A stretch of 12,241 bases of DNA, from the NCBI GenBank assembly GCA_964393115.1, contig CAYMST010000139.1, forward strand, positions 1 to 12,241, given 5' to 3'. Positions 6,027-12,241 of the stretch are shown in pieces. A program made the position numbers and the translations under genes. Under the pieces are notes generated by a model, which made no database searches, was not told the DNA's origin, and worked only from the letters and a program-made list of their open reading frames with translations. Numbering within the stretch: the stretch's first letter is position 1; the number at the start of each line of letters is the position of its first letter. This DNA comes from CAYMST01 sp964393115 (GTDB lineage: Bacteria; Bacteroidota; Bacteroidia; Cytophagales; Cyclobacteriaceae).

Positions 6027-7247
6027 CTAATATCTTGCCGTCATAAATAGACTTAAGTCAGTGTATTTGATGCCGAATTTACGTGCTAGGTATATATTGG
6101 TGAGATTGCCTTTATACGTATATACCCCTTTAAGGAACCATTTATGAGAATAAATCATATCCTCAATTCCTCCATTGTCACATACCTGCTGTAAAATGGG
6201 GGTGAAGATATTGCTTAATGCTATTGAGGCAGTCATGGGAACTCGAGCCGCTAGGTTTGGAACACAATAGTGTCGTACTCCCCACTTGTTATAGCAAGCG
6301 TTACGCATACTTCTCGATTCAGAAGTTTCGATACAGCCACCTTGATCAACGGTAACATCAATGACGACGGCTCCTTTTTTCATTTGTTTCACCATTTCTT
6401 CCGTTACGACCACTTTATTTTTACCCTTATCGGCTCTTATTGCTCCAATGAGTACATCAGCTCTTTTTAAGGAGTCGAGTAATGTGACATGATCAATGGT
6501 AGACGTAAACACATGATGACCAAGTGTTTCTCGAATGCGTCGTAGCTTGTAGACATTATTGTCAAAAATTTGGATATCTATGCCTAGCCCTAGTGAGGCT
6601 CTTGCGGCGTATTGCGCAACTGTTCCTGCTCCTAATATGACGACTCTTGTAGGAGGTACTCCTGTTATCCCTCCAAGCATAATGCCTTTACCACCATTAG
6701 CCGAACTGAGTTGCTCGGCGGCAATAAGCATTACGGTACTACCCGCTATTTCGCTAAGTGCTCTGACGATCATAAGGCTTCCTTCTTGATCCTCCATGAA
6801 CTCATAGCCAATTGCTGTTATTTTCTTTTTGTTTAAGGCATGAATAAATTCCGGTGATTGTCTACCCGTTTGAAATGCCGATATAAGCGTAGCCCCTTGC
6901 TGAAATTCTTCTATTTCATCTAAAGTAGGTGGCTCAATCTTTAAGATAATATCAGCTGACAGCGCTTCTTTGTGTGAGTAGACAATTTTTGCTCCGGCGT
7001 TACTATAATCGACATCCTCAAAATTGGCATGTATTCCAGCATGAGACTCTACTATGATGCTGAGTCCATAATTCGTGAGAACCTCAACTGCTTCAGGTTT
7101 TAAGGATACTCGGTTCTCCTCGTCTATAAACTCTTTAGGAATTGAAACAGTTAAAGAATTGCTGTGGTTTTCAACCGCTAAGAGCGATTCTTTTGGATAA
7201 ATACTTGCACCAGATTTTATCTGCATCTTCTCAAATCCTTCATCCAT
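6027..7247 (-). CDS. ald: Alanine dehydrogenase-like NAD(P)-dependent oxidoreductase
   Basis: A 406-residue member of the alanine dehydrogenase/PntA superfamily; Ald converts alanine to pyruvate and ammonia with NAD. An extra N-terminal segment of about 30 residues precedes the usual fold start (VSIPKEF...ENRVSLKP). Retained residues: Arg46, Lys103 (LKIEPP) and Asp301 (VDQGG), matching Arg15, Lys75 and Asp270 of mycobacterial Ald, and the PN...VP loop after the Rossmann fold. The dinucleotide loop is GAGTVA (206-211), with Ala in place of the third Gly, and Asp229 ends the second strand, as expected for NAD use. The catalytic His96 position is not His: FQTGRQ (125-130) places Gln126 or Thr127 there. 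The name is therefore the family name, and the substrate is open. The ATG overlaps the tsaE stop by 8 bases, pointing to translational coupling; an internal Met at residue 8 is an alternative start. The stop is 14 bases before rnpB. Confidence 0.85.
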   Translation of the reverse strand: MDEGFEKMQIKSGASIYPKESLLAVENHSNSLTVSIPKEFIDEENRVSLKPEAVEVLTNYGLSIIVESHAGIHANFEDVDYSNAGAKIVYSHKEALSADIILKIEPPTLDEIEEFQQGATLISAFQTGRQSPEFIHALNKKKITAIGYEFMEDQEGSLMIVRALSEIAGSTVMLIAAEQLSSANGGKGIMLGGITGVPPTRVVILGAGTVAQYAARASLGLGIDIQIFDNNVYKLRRIRETLGHHVFTSTIDHVTLLDSLKRADVLIGAIRADKGKNKVVVTEEMVKQMKKGAVVIDVTVDQGGCIETSESRSMRNACYNKWGVRHYCVPNLAARVPMTASIALSNIFTPILQQVCDNGGIEDMIYSHKWFLKGVYTYKGNLTNIYLARKFGIKYTDLSLFMTARY

Positions 7248-7683
7248 TGCTTGCTACAGTAATATGCCTTGAATTTTGATCTTCTAAGTTAATATTAATT
7301 TCTAAATTTTTTTGAGGAAGTATTTCATGAAGGAGCTCCCCGGCCATGTCAGGCCATTCAATAAAACAGTAGTTTCCTGAATTTAAGTACTCTTCTATCC
7401 CTATTTCCATCAGCTCCTCTGGGTCTTTTATTCGGTAAAAGTCAAAGTGATTAATAGATTGGTCAGTGTCAGTAATATATTCATTAACGATACTAAAAGT
7501 AGGACTACTCATCGAATCTACGACGCCTAGGAATGCGCCTAACTCTTTGATAAATGTAGTTTTTCCCGCACCAAGGTCCCCACGAAAAAGCCATACTTTG
7601 ATGTCCGAATATTGATTTAAAATTTCTTCAATGACATGTGTCAAATCAGAAATACTACTGACTTTATAGTCTTTTGACATCAT
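7240..7683 (-). CDS. tsaE: tRNA t6A37 biosynthesis ATPase TsaE
   Basis: A 147-residue P-loop ATPase of the threonylcarbamoyl-adenosine (t6A) pathway. It works with TsaB and TsaD to place t6A at position 37 of ANN-decoding tRNAs in the cytoplasm. Visible motifs: Walker A GDLGAGKT (35-42), the switch-like SSPTFSIVNEY (59-69), HFDFYRI with the Walker B-like Asp81, and FIEWP (107-111) with the conserved Trp110. The length is normal for the family. The start ATG overlaps the porX stop (ATGA, 7683-7680). A second in-frame ATG directly follows, so MM or M is uncertain by one residue. The stop overlaps the next gene's start by 8 bases, so tsaE is the middle member of a three-gene overlapping set. tsaB and tsaD are not in the window. 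Confidence 0.95.
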   Translation of the reverse strand: MMSKDYKVSSISDLTHVIEEILNQYSDIKVWLFRGDLGAGKTTFIKELGAFLGVVDSMSSPTFSIVNEYITDTDQSINHFDFYRIKDPEELMEIGIEEYLNSGNYCFIEWPDMAGELLHEILPQKNLEININLEDQNSRHITVASNG

Positions 7684-9230
7684 TTTTTTGACGACAACGA
7701 AATAAAGGGAACAACCATTTCTTCTAGAGAAACACCACCATGTTGAAAAGTATCTGTATAATACTTGACGTAATAATTGTAATTATTTGGGTAAACAAAA
7801 AAGTCCTCTTCGGTAGTAAAGGCATAACTGCTCGTCATAGTCCTTCTTGGAAGAAGAATTTCTCTTGGGTCATTTACCGCAAAAATGGAGTTGTCTTTGT
7901 GAGAAAGGTGTTTACCTTGTTTATACCTTAGGTTTGTGCTCGTCTCACGATCTCCAAGGATACGTACTGGCTTTTTGACTCGAATGGTTCCGTGGTCGGT
8001 AGTAATGGTGACCTTTACTTTTTTGTTTGAAAGTCTTTCCAACAACTCATAAAGAGGAGAATGTAAGAACCAGCTTTTTGTTAACGACCGGTATGCTGCT
8101 TCATCAGAAGCGAGCTCTCGTATCATTTTCATGTCCGTCCGAGCATGAGATAGCATATCTACGAAGTTGTAAACTATAGCATTTAAATCGTTGCTTAGTA
8201 GATTACTAAGGTTATTCAACACTTGTTTTCCTTGGTCATTGTTTAAGACCTTGTGATACGAATGTTTTATATCATATCCGTTTTTTTCCAAGTTTCTTGC
8301 TAGGAATTTTCCTTCATTATCATTCTTTGGTTCTTCCTGATCTTCATTTACCCATAATCCGCCTTTCTTTTCCATGTCTAATGGCATTTCCCCAGAGAAT
8401 AGGGCGTTTCGTGCATACATAGTAGTAGTGGGAAGTATGGAGTAAAAATGTTGCTCTTGGTCCACTTGAAGATGCTCGTTTACCAAAGGTTCAATTACTT
8501 TCCATTGATCAAACCTTAAGTTGTCGATTACTATTAAGAAATGAGGCTCTTCCCCTAAGTGAGGAAACACTTGCTTTTTTAATAATTGATTGGATAGAAT
8601 TGGGCGACTAACATTGGGATCGTTTAGCCAACTTTTGTAGTTATTTTTGATAAAGCTGGAAAAGTTTCGATTGGCCTCTGTTTTTTGGGTGTTTAATACA
8701 TCGATCATACTGCGATCGCCTGAGTTTTCTATTTCCAACTCCCAATAAACCAGTTTTTTATAAAGCTCTGCCCATTCCACATGATCCATGTCATCGGAAA
8801 AAGCCATGCTGATATTCATAAAGTCTTGCTGATATCCTTGATTAGTTTTTGCGCTTACAAGCCTTTTATTATCCAATAGTTTCTTAACAGAAAGGAGTAT
8901 TTGGTTTGGGTTTAAAGGCTTTATAAGGTAGTCAGCTATTTTTGATCCAATAGCCTCCTCCATGATGTACTCTTCTTCACTTTTAGTGATCATCACCACA
9001 GGTAGACTTGGTTTTGCTGACTTGATAATGGGCAGTACCTCAAGACCTGTCATGCCAGGCATGTTTTCGTCGAGAAATACTAAATCGAAGTTCTCGTCAT
9101 TTAATACGTCTATTGCGTCGGTTCCGCTGTTCACTGATGTAACTGAATACCCCTTTTTCTCCAAAAACATAATATGGGGTTTTAGTAATTCAATTTCATC
9201 ATCAGCCCATAGAATCCTATAGTTTTGCAT
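7680..9230 (-). CDS. porX: PorX: receiver-PglZ two-component regulator of type IX secretion
   Basis: A 516-residue response regulator that, in species studied, controls type IX secretion with the sensor PorY and touches the secretion motor protein PorL/GldL. The receiver domain (about 1-120) shows D10/D11, phospho-acceptor D54 and K104. A helical linker (about 130-220) leads to an alkaline-phosphatase-like PglZ domain with the metal/nucleophile pattern in place: VIDNLRFDQW (D236, D241), the Thr cluster PTTTMYAR (267-274), VDMLSHAR (D358, H362), TTDHG (D412, H413) and HGG (H497). Published PorX proteins hydrolyse oligonucleotides through this domain, and all expected residues appear present, so this copy should be active. 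It has no DNA-binding domain. It is the first gene of an overlapping set with tsaE, and its ATG lies 8-14 bases from the start of the divergent HD gene. porY, sigP and the T9SS structural genes are not in view. Confidence 0.96.
   Translation of the reverse strand: MQNYRILWADDEIELLKPHIMFLEKKGYSVTSVNSGTDAIDVLNDENFDLVFLDENMPGMTGLEVLPIIKSAKPSLPVVMITKSEEEYIMEEAIGSKIADYLIKPLNPNQILLSVKKLLDNKRLVSAKTNQGYQQDFMNISMAFSDDMDHVEWAELYKKLVYWELEIENSGDRSMIDVLNTQKTEANRNFSSFIKNNYKSWLNDPNVSRPILSNQLLKKQVFPHLGEEPHFLIVIDNLRFDQWKVIEPLVNEHLQVDQEQHFYSILPTTTMYARNALFSGEMPLDMEKKGGLWVNEDQEEPKNDNEGKFLARNLEKNGYDIKHSYHKVLNNDQGKQVLNNLSNLLSNDLNAIVYNFVDMLSHARTDMKMIRELASDEAAYRSLTKSWFLHSPLYELLERLSNKKVKVTITTDHGTIRVKKPVRILGDRETSTNLRYKQGKHLSHKDNSIFAVNDPREILLPRRTMTSSYAFTTEEDFFVYPNNYNYYVKYYTDTFQHGGVSLEEMVVPFISLSSKK
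9220..9227 (+). promoter_or_regulatory. -7 promoter box candidate for the HD-lpxD-lpxC operon
   Basis: TAGTTTTG matches the TANNTTTG consensus exactly and lies within codons 2-4 of porX on the opposite strand. TTTC at 9194-9197, with a 22-base spacer, is a possible degenerate -33 element. Initiation a few bases downstream would leave a leader of only about 7-15 bases before either TTG start of the HD gene. The support is the motif and its position in an otherwise promoter-free gap; chance is not excluded. Confidence 0.35.
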
Positions 9231-9244
9231 AAACTTTATTGGTT

Positions 9245-10474
9245 TTGAATAAACGTAAAATAATCAATGACCCTATTTATGGGTTTGTTTCCATAAACAA
9301 CGCGCTAATTTACGACATTATTGAGCATCGTTACTTTCAGCGGCTGAGAAGAATACGACAACTTGGGTTAACAGACTACGTCTATCCGGGTGCTTTACAT
9401 ACAAGGTTTCATCATGCACTTGGTGCCATGCATTTAATGACATTAGCACTCAACTCCTTGAGGGAGAAGGGACATTTTATCTGGGATAACGAATTTGAAG
9501 CTGCTCAAATCGCTATTTTATTGCACGATGTTGGCCATGGTCCGTTTTCTCACACGCTAGAATATAGTTTGATAAAAAATGTTAATCATGAGAAATTGGG
9601 ACTTTCTATTTTCAAAAAGCTTAATGAAGACTTTGATGGTCGTTTGAATTTGGCTATTCAAATGTTTTCAGGAACGTATCACCGTCCTTTTTTTAATCAG
9701 TTGATATCAAGTCAGTTAGATGTAGATCGTTTAGACTATTTAAAGAGAGATAGCTTTTTTACTGGTGTTGTGGAGGGAAATATTGGTTCTGAGCGCATTA
9801 TCAAATTATTAGATGTGTCCAACGATAACCTGGTAGTAGAAGAAAAAGGGATCTATAGTGTTGAAAGTTTTCTCAATGCGCGACGGATTATGTATTGGCA
9901 GGTCTATTTACATAAGACAAGTGTTGCGGTGGAGAGGATGATGATTGAAGTGATACAAAGGGCTAAAGATTTGGTGAGAGCCGGACAAAGAGTACCCGCG
10001 ACACCTGTATTTCAACATTTTTTGGAAAGGGATTATTCCATGGACGATTTTGAGAGTGACGCTCAGTTGTTAGAATTATTTACCCTATTGGATGACACAG
10101 ATATTTGGTCCAGTGTTAAGATGTGGATGAGTCATGAAGATAAAGTATTAAGGCTACTGAGTAAAATGATCGTCGAACGGAAACTATTTAAAATAGAGAT
10201 CACGTCTGACGCTGTTGATAAAGAAAGAAGAGACATAATAGTAGGAAAAGTGTGTTCAGATTATGGCTTGAGTAAAGAGGATAGTAAATATTTTGTTTGC
10301 AAAGGAGGAATTTCTAATGCTGCTTATTTACCCAAAGAAAAGTCTATATACGTGCACCACAAGTCCGGGAACATAAGTGATATCGCTGCGGCATCGGATT
10401 TGCCAAATATCAAAGCCATGCGCAAAATCGTAAAGAAAAATTATCTATGCTGGCCCAAAAATATATCTTTGTGA
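9245..10474 (+). CDS. HD-domain phosphohydrolase (dNTPase/SAMHD1-like)
   Basis: A 409-residue metal-dependent phosphohydrolase of the HD superfamily. Visible: HTRFHHALG with the first metal His at 56, LLHDVGHGPFSH with H94/D95 and nearby H98/H103, and LDVDRLDYLKRD (D159, D161, D164), the order seen in dNTP triphosphohydrolases and SAMHD1. The FQRLRRIRQLG segment (31-41) also fits this group. The substrate is not known; a nucleotide is likely. There is no ATG near the 5' end: the frame opens at 9233 after a stop, and the first internal ATG is far inside the fold. Starts possible are TTG at 9239 or TTG at 9245. I chose 9245 because it gives an N terminus MNKRKIINDP like relatives I recall; 9239 would add two residues. 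Only 14 bases then separate it from the porX ATG. lpxD follows after 13 bases, so it probably heads the lipid A operon. Confidence 0.88.
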   Translation: MNKRKIINDPIYGFVSINNALIYDIIEHRYFQRLRRIRQLGLTDYVYPGALHTRFHHALGAMHLMTLALNSLREKGHFIWDNEFEAAQIAILLHDVGHGPFSHTLEYSLIKNVNHEKLGLSIFKKLNEDFDGRLNLAIQMFSGTYHRPFFNQLISSQLDVDRLDYLKRDSFFTGVVEGNIGSERIIKLLDVSNDNLVVEEKGIYSVESFLNARRIMYWQVYLHKTSVAVERMMIEVIQRAKDLVRAGQRVPATPVFQHFLERDYSMDDFESDAQLLELFTLLDDTDIWSSVKMWMSHEDKVLRLLSKMIVERKLFKIEITSDAVDKERRDIIVGKVCSDYGLSKEDSKYFVCKGGISNAAYLPKEKSIYVHHKSGNISDIAAASDLPNIKAMRKIVKKNYLCWPKNISL

Positions 10475-10487
10475 CGTTTTTGGAGAT

Positions 10488-11534
10488 ATGGAATTTAGCA
10501 TAAGTCAGGTTGCCTCAATTATAGGTGGTGAAGTAGATGGAGATGGTGCCGAGATGGTATCCAAACTGTCAAAAATTGAAGAGGCTGAAAAAGGGTCTAT
10601 CTCTTTTTTGGCGAATATGAAATATGAATCGTTCATCTATTCCACGAATGCCTCGGCGGTAATAGTGTCTAAAGAGTTTGAGCCGAAGAGCGAAATATCT
10701 TCAGCACTAATAAAAGTAGAGGATCCTTATACTAGTTTTTCAGCTCTGCTAGAAGAGTATTATCGTATTCAGTCGTTTAGTAAGAAAGGTATTGAAGAAC
10801 CGTCTTACGTGGGAGATAATACGACCACTGGGTCAGATATATACCGTGGAGCTTTTTCCTATATCGGCCATAATGTTCGCTTAGGAAATAACGTCAAAAT
10901 ATATCCTCAAGCTTACATAGGAGATAACGTCAGTATAGGCGATAACACTATTATATATTCAGGAGTCAAGATTTATGCCAACTGCCAAGTAGGAAGTCAT
11001 TGTGTTATACATTCCGGAGCTGTTGTAGGTAGTGATGGTTTTGGTTTTGCTCCACAACCTGACGGTACTTACAAAACCATTCCACAGGTTGGAAATGTTA
11101 TTATCGAAGATTTTGTAGATATAGGAGCAAATACAGTTATTGACTGTGCGACTATGGACTCTACTATCATTAAGAAAGGTGTTAAGTTGGATAACTTAAT
11201 TCAAGTTGCACATAATGTGGAAATAGGCTCAAATACCGTTATTGCCGCTCAGTCAGGAGTCAGTGGTTCTAGTAAAATCGGCAGTAATTGTATGATTGCG
11301 GGACAGGTAGGTATTGCGGGACATCTAAAAATCGCTTCAAATACTAAGATAGGTGCGCAGTCTGGGATATCCGGTACCATAAAAGAGGATGGTAAAACGG
11401 TGATGGGAAGTCCAGCATTCGACTTAAAAAAGTTTTACAGAAGTTACGCGCATTTCCGTAGGTTACCACAGGTGATGGAAAAAATGGCAGAACTAGAACA
11501 AAAAATCTTAGATTTGCCGACTTTCAAGAATTAG
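10488..11534 (+). CDS. lpxD: UDP-3-O-(3-hydroxyacyl)glucosamine N-acyltransferase LpxD
   Basis: Third step of lipid A synthesis: transfer of a 3-hydroxyacyl chain from acyl carrier protein to the 2-amino group of UDP-3-O-acylglucosamine, in the cytoplasm at the inner membrane. The 348 residues hold the N-terminal uridine-binding domain (about 1-100), a long left-handed beta-helix of hexapeptide repeats (about 105-310, e.g. IGDNVSIGDNTIIYSG), and a C-terminal helical tail. DGFGFAP is intact. The catalytic His in VAHNV is residue 242 and the second conserved His in AGH is 279; their spacing of 37 equals that of His239/His276 in E. coli LpxD. GSPAFDLKKFYRSYAHFRRLP before the tail is typical of the Bacteroidota form. 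TGGAG at 10481-10485, close before the ATG, is one of the better Shine-Dalgarno-like sites here. One base separates its stop from lpxC. Confidence 0.97.
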   Translation: MEFSISQVASIIGGEVDGDGAEMVSKLSKIEEAEKGSISFLANMKYESFIYSTNASAVIVSKEFEPKSEISSALIKVEDPYTSFSALLEEYYRIQSFSKKGIEEPSYVGDNTTTGSDIYRGAFSYIGHNVRLGNNVKIYPQAYIGDNVSIGDNTIIYSGVKIYANCQVGSHCVIHSGAVVGSDGFGFAPQPDGTYKTIPQVGNVIIEDFVDIGANTVIDCATMDSTIIKKGVKLDNLIQVAHNVEIGSNTVIAAQSGVSGSSKIGSNCMIAGQVGIAGHLKIASNTKIGAQSGISGTIKEDGKTVMGSPAFDLKKFYRSYAHFRRLPQVMEKMAELEQKILDLPTFKN

Positions 11535-11535
11535 C

Positions 11536-12241
11536 ATGAAAATATATCAACACACTATTAAAGATTCCGTAACGGTATCGGGTGTCGGACTGCACACAGG
11601 TGCTAAGACCAATATGACATTTGAACCTGCAAGTCCGGATCACGGTATAAAGTTCCAACGGGTTGACCTTGAGGGACAACCAATCATTGATGCAGATGTT
11701 GATAACGTAATTGATCTGTCACGTGGGACTACCATTGGTCTAGATGAGCAGACCAGAGTAGGTACCATAGAGCATACACTGGCCGCGCTAGTTGGTTTAG
11801 AAATAGATAATGTGCTGATTAAGATAGACGGGCCCGAAGCGCCTATCATGGACGGTAGTTCTAAGTTATTTATTGATGCTATATTAGAAGTTGGACTTCA
11901 AGAGCAGAATGCACAACGTAACTTTTTTGAGATCACCGAGAGTGTCCATTATAAAGATGCAGATCGAGATGTTGAGATTGCGGCACTCCCACTTGATGAC
12001 TACCGAGTTACGGTAATGGTGGACTATAATAGCCCAGTTTTGGGTAGTCAGCATGCTTCACTTACGGATATAAGTGATTTTAAAGATAAAATAGCCAGCT
12101 GTAGAACCTTTTGCTTTTTACATGAGTTGGAGATGCTTCATAAGCAAGGACTCGTGAAAGGAGGGGATTTAAATAATGCAATAGTCGTAGTTGATAGGGT
12201 AGTCAAAGATGATGAACTAGGTCATCTGGCGAGCTTGTTCA
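11536..12241 (+). CDS. lpxC: UDP-3-O-acyl-N-acetylglucosamine deacetylase LpxC (3'-partial)
   Basis: Zinc deacetylase for the committed step of lipid A synthesis. The first 235 residues are visible and the frame is open at the window end. Motifs: SGVGLHTG (15-22) near the N terminus, TIEHTLAAL with Glu79 and zinc ligand His80 (E. coli Glu78/His79), GPEAPIMDGSS closing the first domain, and SCRTFCFLHE with KGGDLNNAIVV in the second domain. The remaining zinc ligands (the HKxxD motif) lie beyond the window. In Bacteroidota this gene is commonly an LpxC-FabZ fusion of about 460 residues, but the FabZ part would be outside the window, so fusion here is an expectation. Its ATG is one base after the lpxD stop, so translation is probably coupled. 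Confidence 0.96.
   Translation, partial: MKIYQHTIKDSVTVSGVGLHTGAKTNMTFEPASPDHGIKFQRVDLEGQPIIDADVDNVIDLSRGTTIGLDEQTRVGTIEHTLAALVGLEIDNVLIKIDGPEAPIMDGSSKLFIDAILEVGLQEQNAQRNFFEITESVHYKDADRDVEIAALPLDDYRVTVMVDYNSPVLGSQHASLTDISDFKDKIASCRTFCFLHELEMLHKQGLVKGGDLNNAIVVVDRVVKDDELGHLASLF

Noticed and set aside
7680..9230. PglZ domain as part of a phage-defence (BREX/Pgl) system
   Set aside because: The domain order receiver-linker-PglZ and the housekeeping neighbours fit PorX; no BREX genes are present.
9245..10474. HD hydrolase as a dGTPase-type anti-phage defence gene
   Set aside because: Operon with lpxD/lpxC and absence of mobile-element or defence neighbours point to a housekeeping role.
11640..11849. 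Minus-strand open frame
   Set aside because: It is antisense to the well-conserved lpxC coding region and has no recognisable domain.

Overview
The window looks like a chromosomal housekeeping segment of a Bacteroidota bacterium, probably of the Cytophagales/Cytophagia type. The clues are PorX (a receiver plus PglZ-domain regulator known from phyla with the type IX secretion system), a single-chain E1 alpha/beta 2-oxoacid dehydrogenase, a stand-alone LuxE-like acyl-protein synthetase, TANNTTTG-type promoter boxes, few good Shine-Dalgarno sequences, and moderate-to-low GC. The genus cannot be fixed from this sequence. I see no mobile element, CRISPR array, tRNA or rRNA.

Layout from left to right. 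(1) The 3' part of a fused E1 alpha/beta dehydrogenase gene (+; its 5' end lies outside the window) meets a lipoprotein gene (-) tail to tail, with overlapping stop codons. (2) A LuxE/PaaK-like acyl-protein synthetase (+) follows, divergent from the lipoprotein. (3) A 39-residue lipoprotein gene (+) is closed by a strong intrinsic terminator. That terminator is built from the last codons of the convergent sigma-54-type response regulator (-), which has no DNA-binding domain. (4) The class A RNase P RNA gene (-) fills 5642-6012. (5) A tightly overlapping minus-strand operon runs porX - tsaE - alanine-dehydrogenase-like gene, ending 14 bases before rnpB. (6) Divergent from porX is a plus-strand operon: HD phosphohydrolase - lpxD - lpxC. 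lpxC is cut by the window end and is probably the LpxC-FabZ fusion usual in this phylum.

How the genes relate. The right half joins envelope functions: lipid A synthesis (lpxD, lpxC) and type IX secretion control (porX). It also holds tRNA t6A modification (tsaE), RNase P, and two nucleotide-hydrolase-type proteins (the PorX PglZ domain and the HD protein) transcribed away from each other from an almost absent intergenic gap. The left half is less coherent: central metabolism, two lipoproteins, an acyl-activating enzyme with no visible partner and an orphan regulator.

I do not see a wholly new multi-gene system. The points most worth a second look are the 'alanine dehydrogenase' whose catalytic His position is not His, the HTH-less GAFTSA response regulator, the exchanged metal-ligand residues in the E1 alpha domain, the tiny lipoprotein with a CP-x-Y motif, and the compact porX/HD divergent start region.
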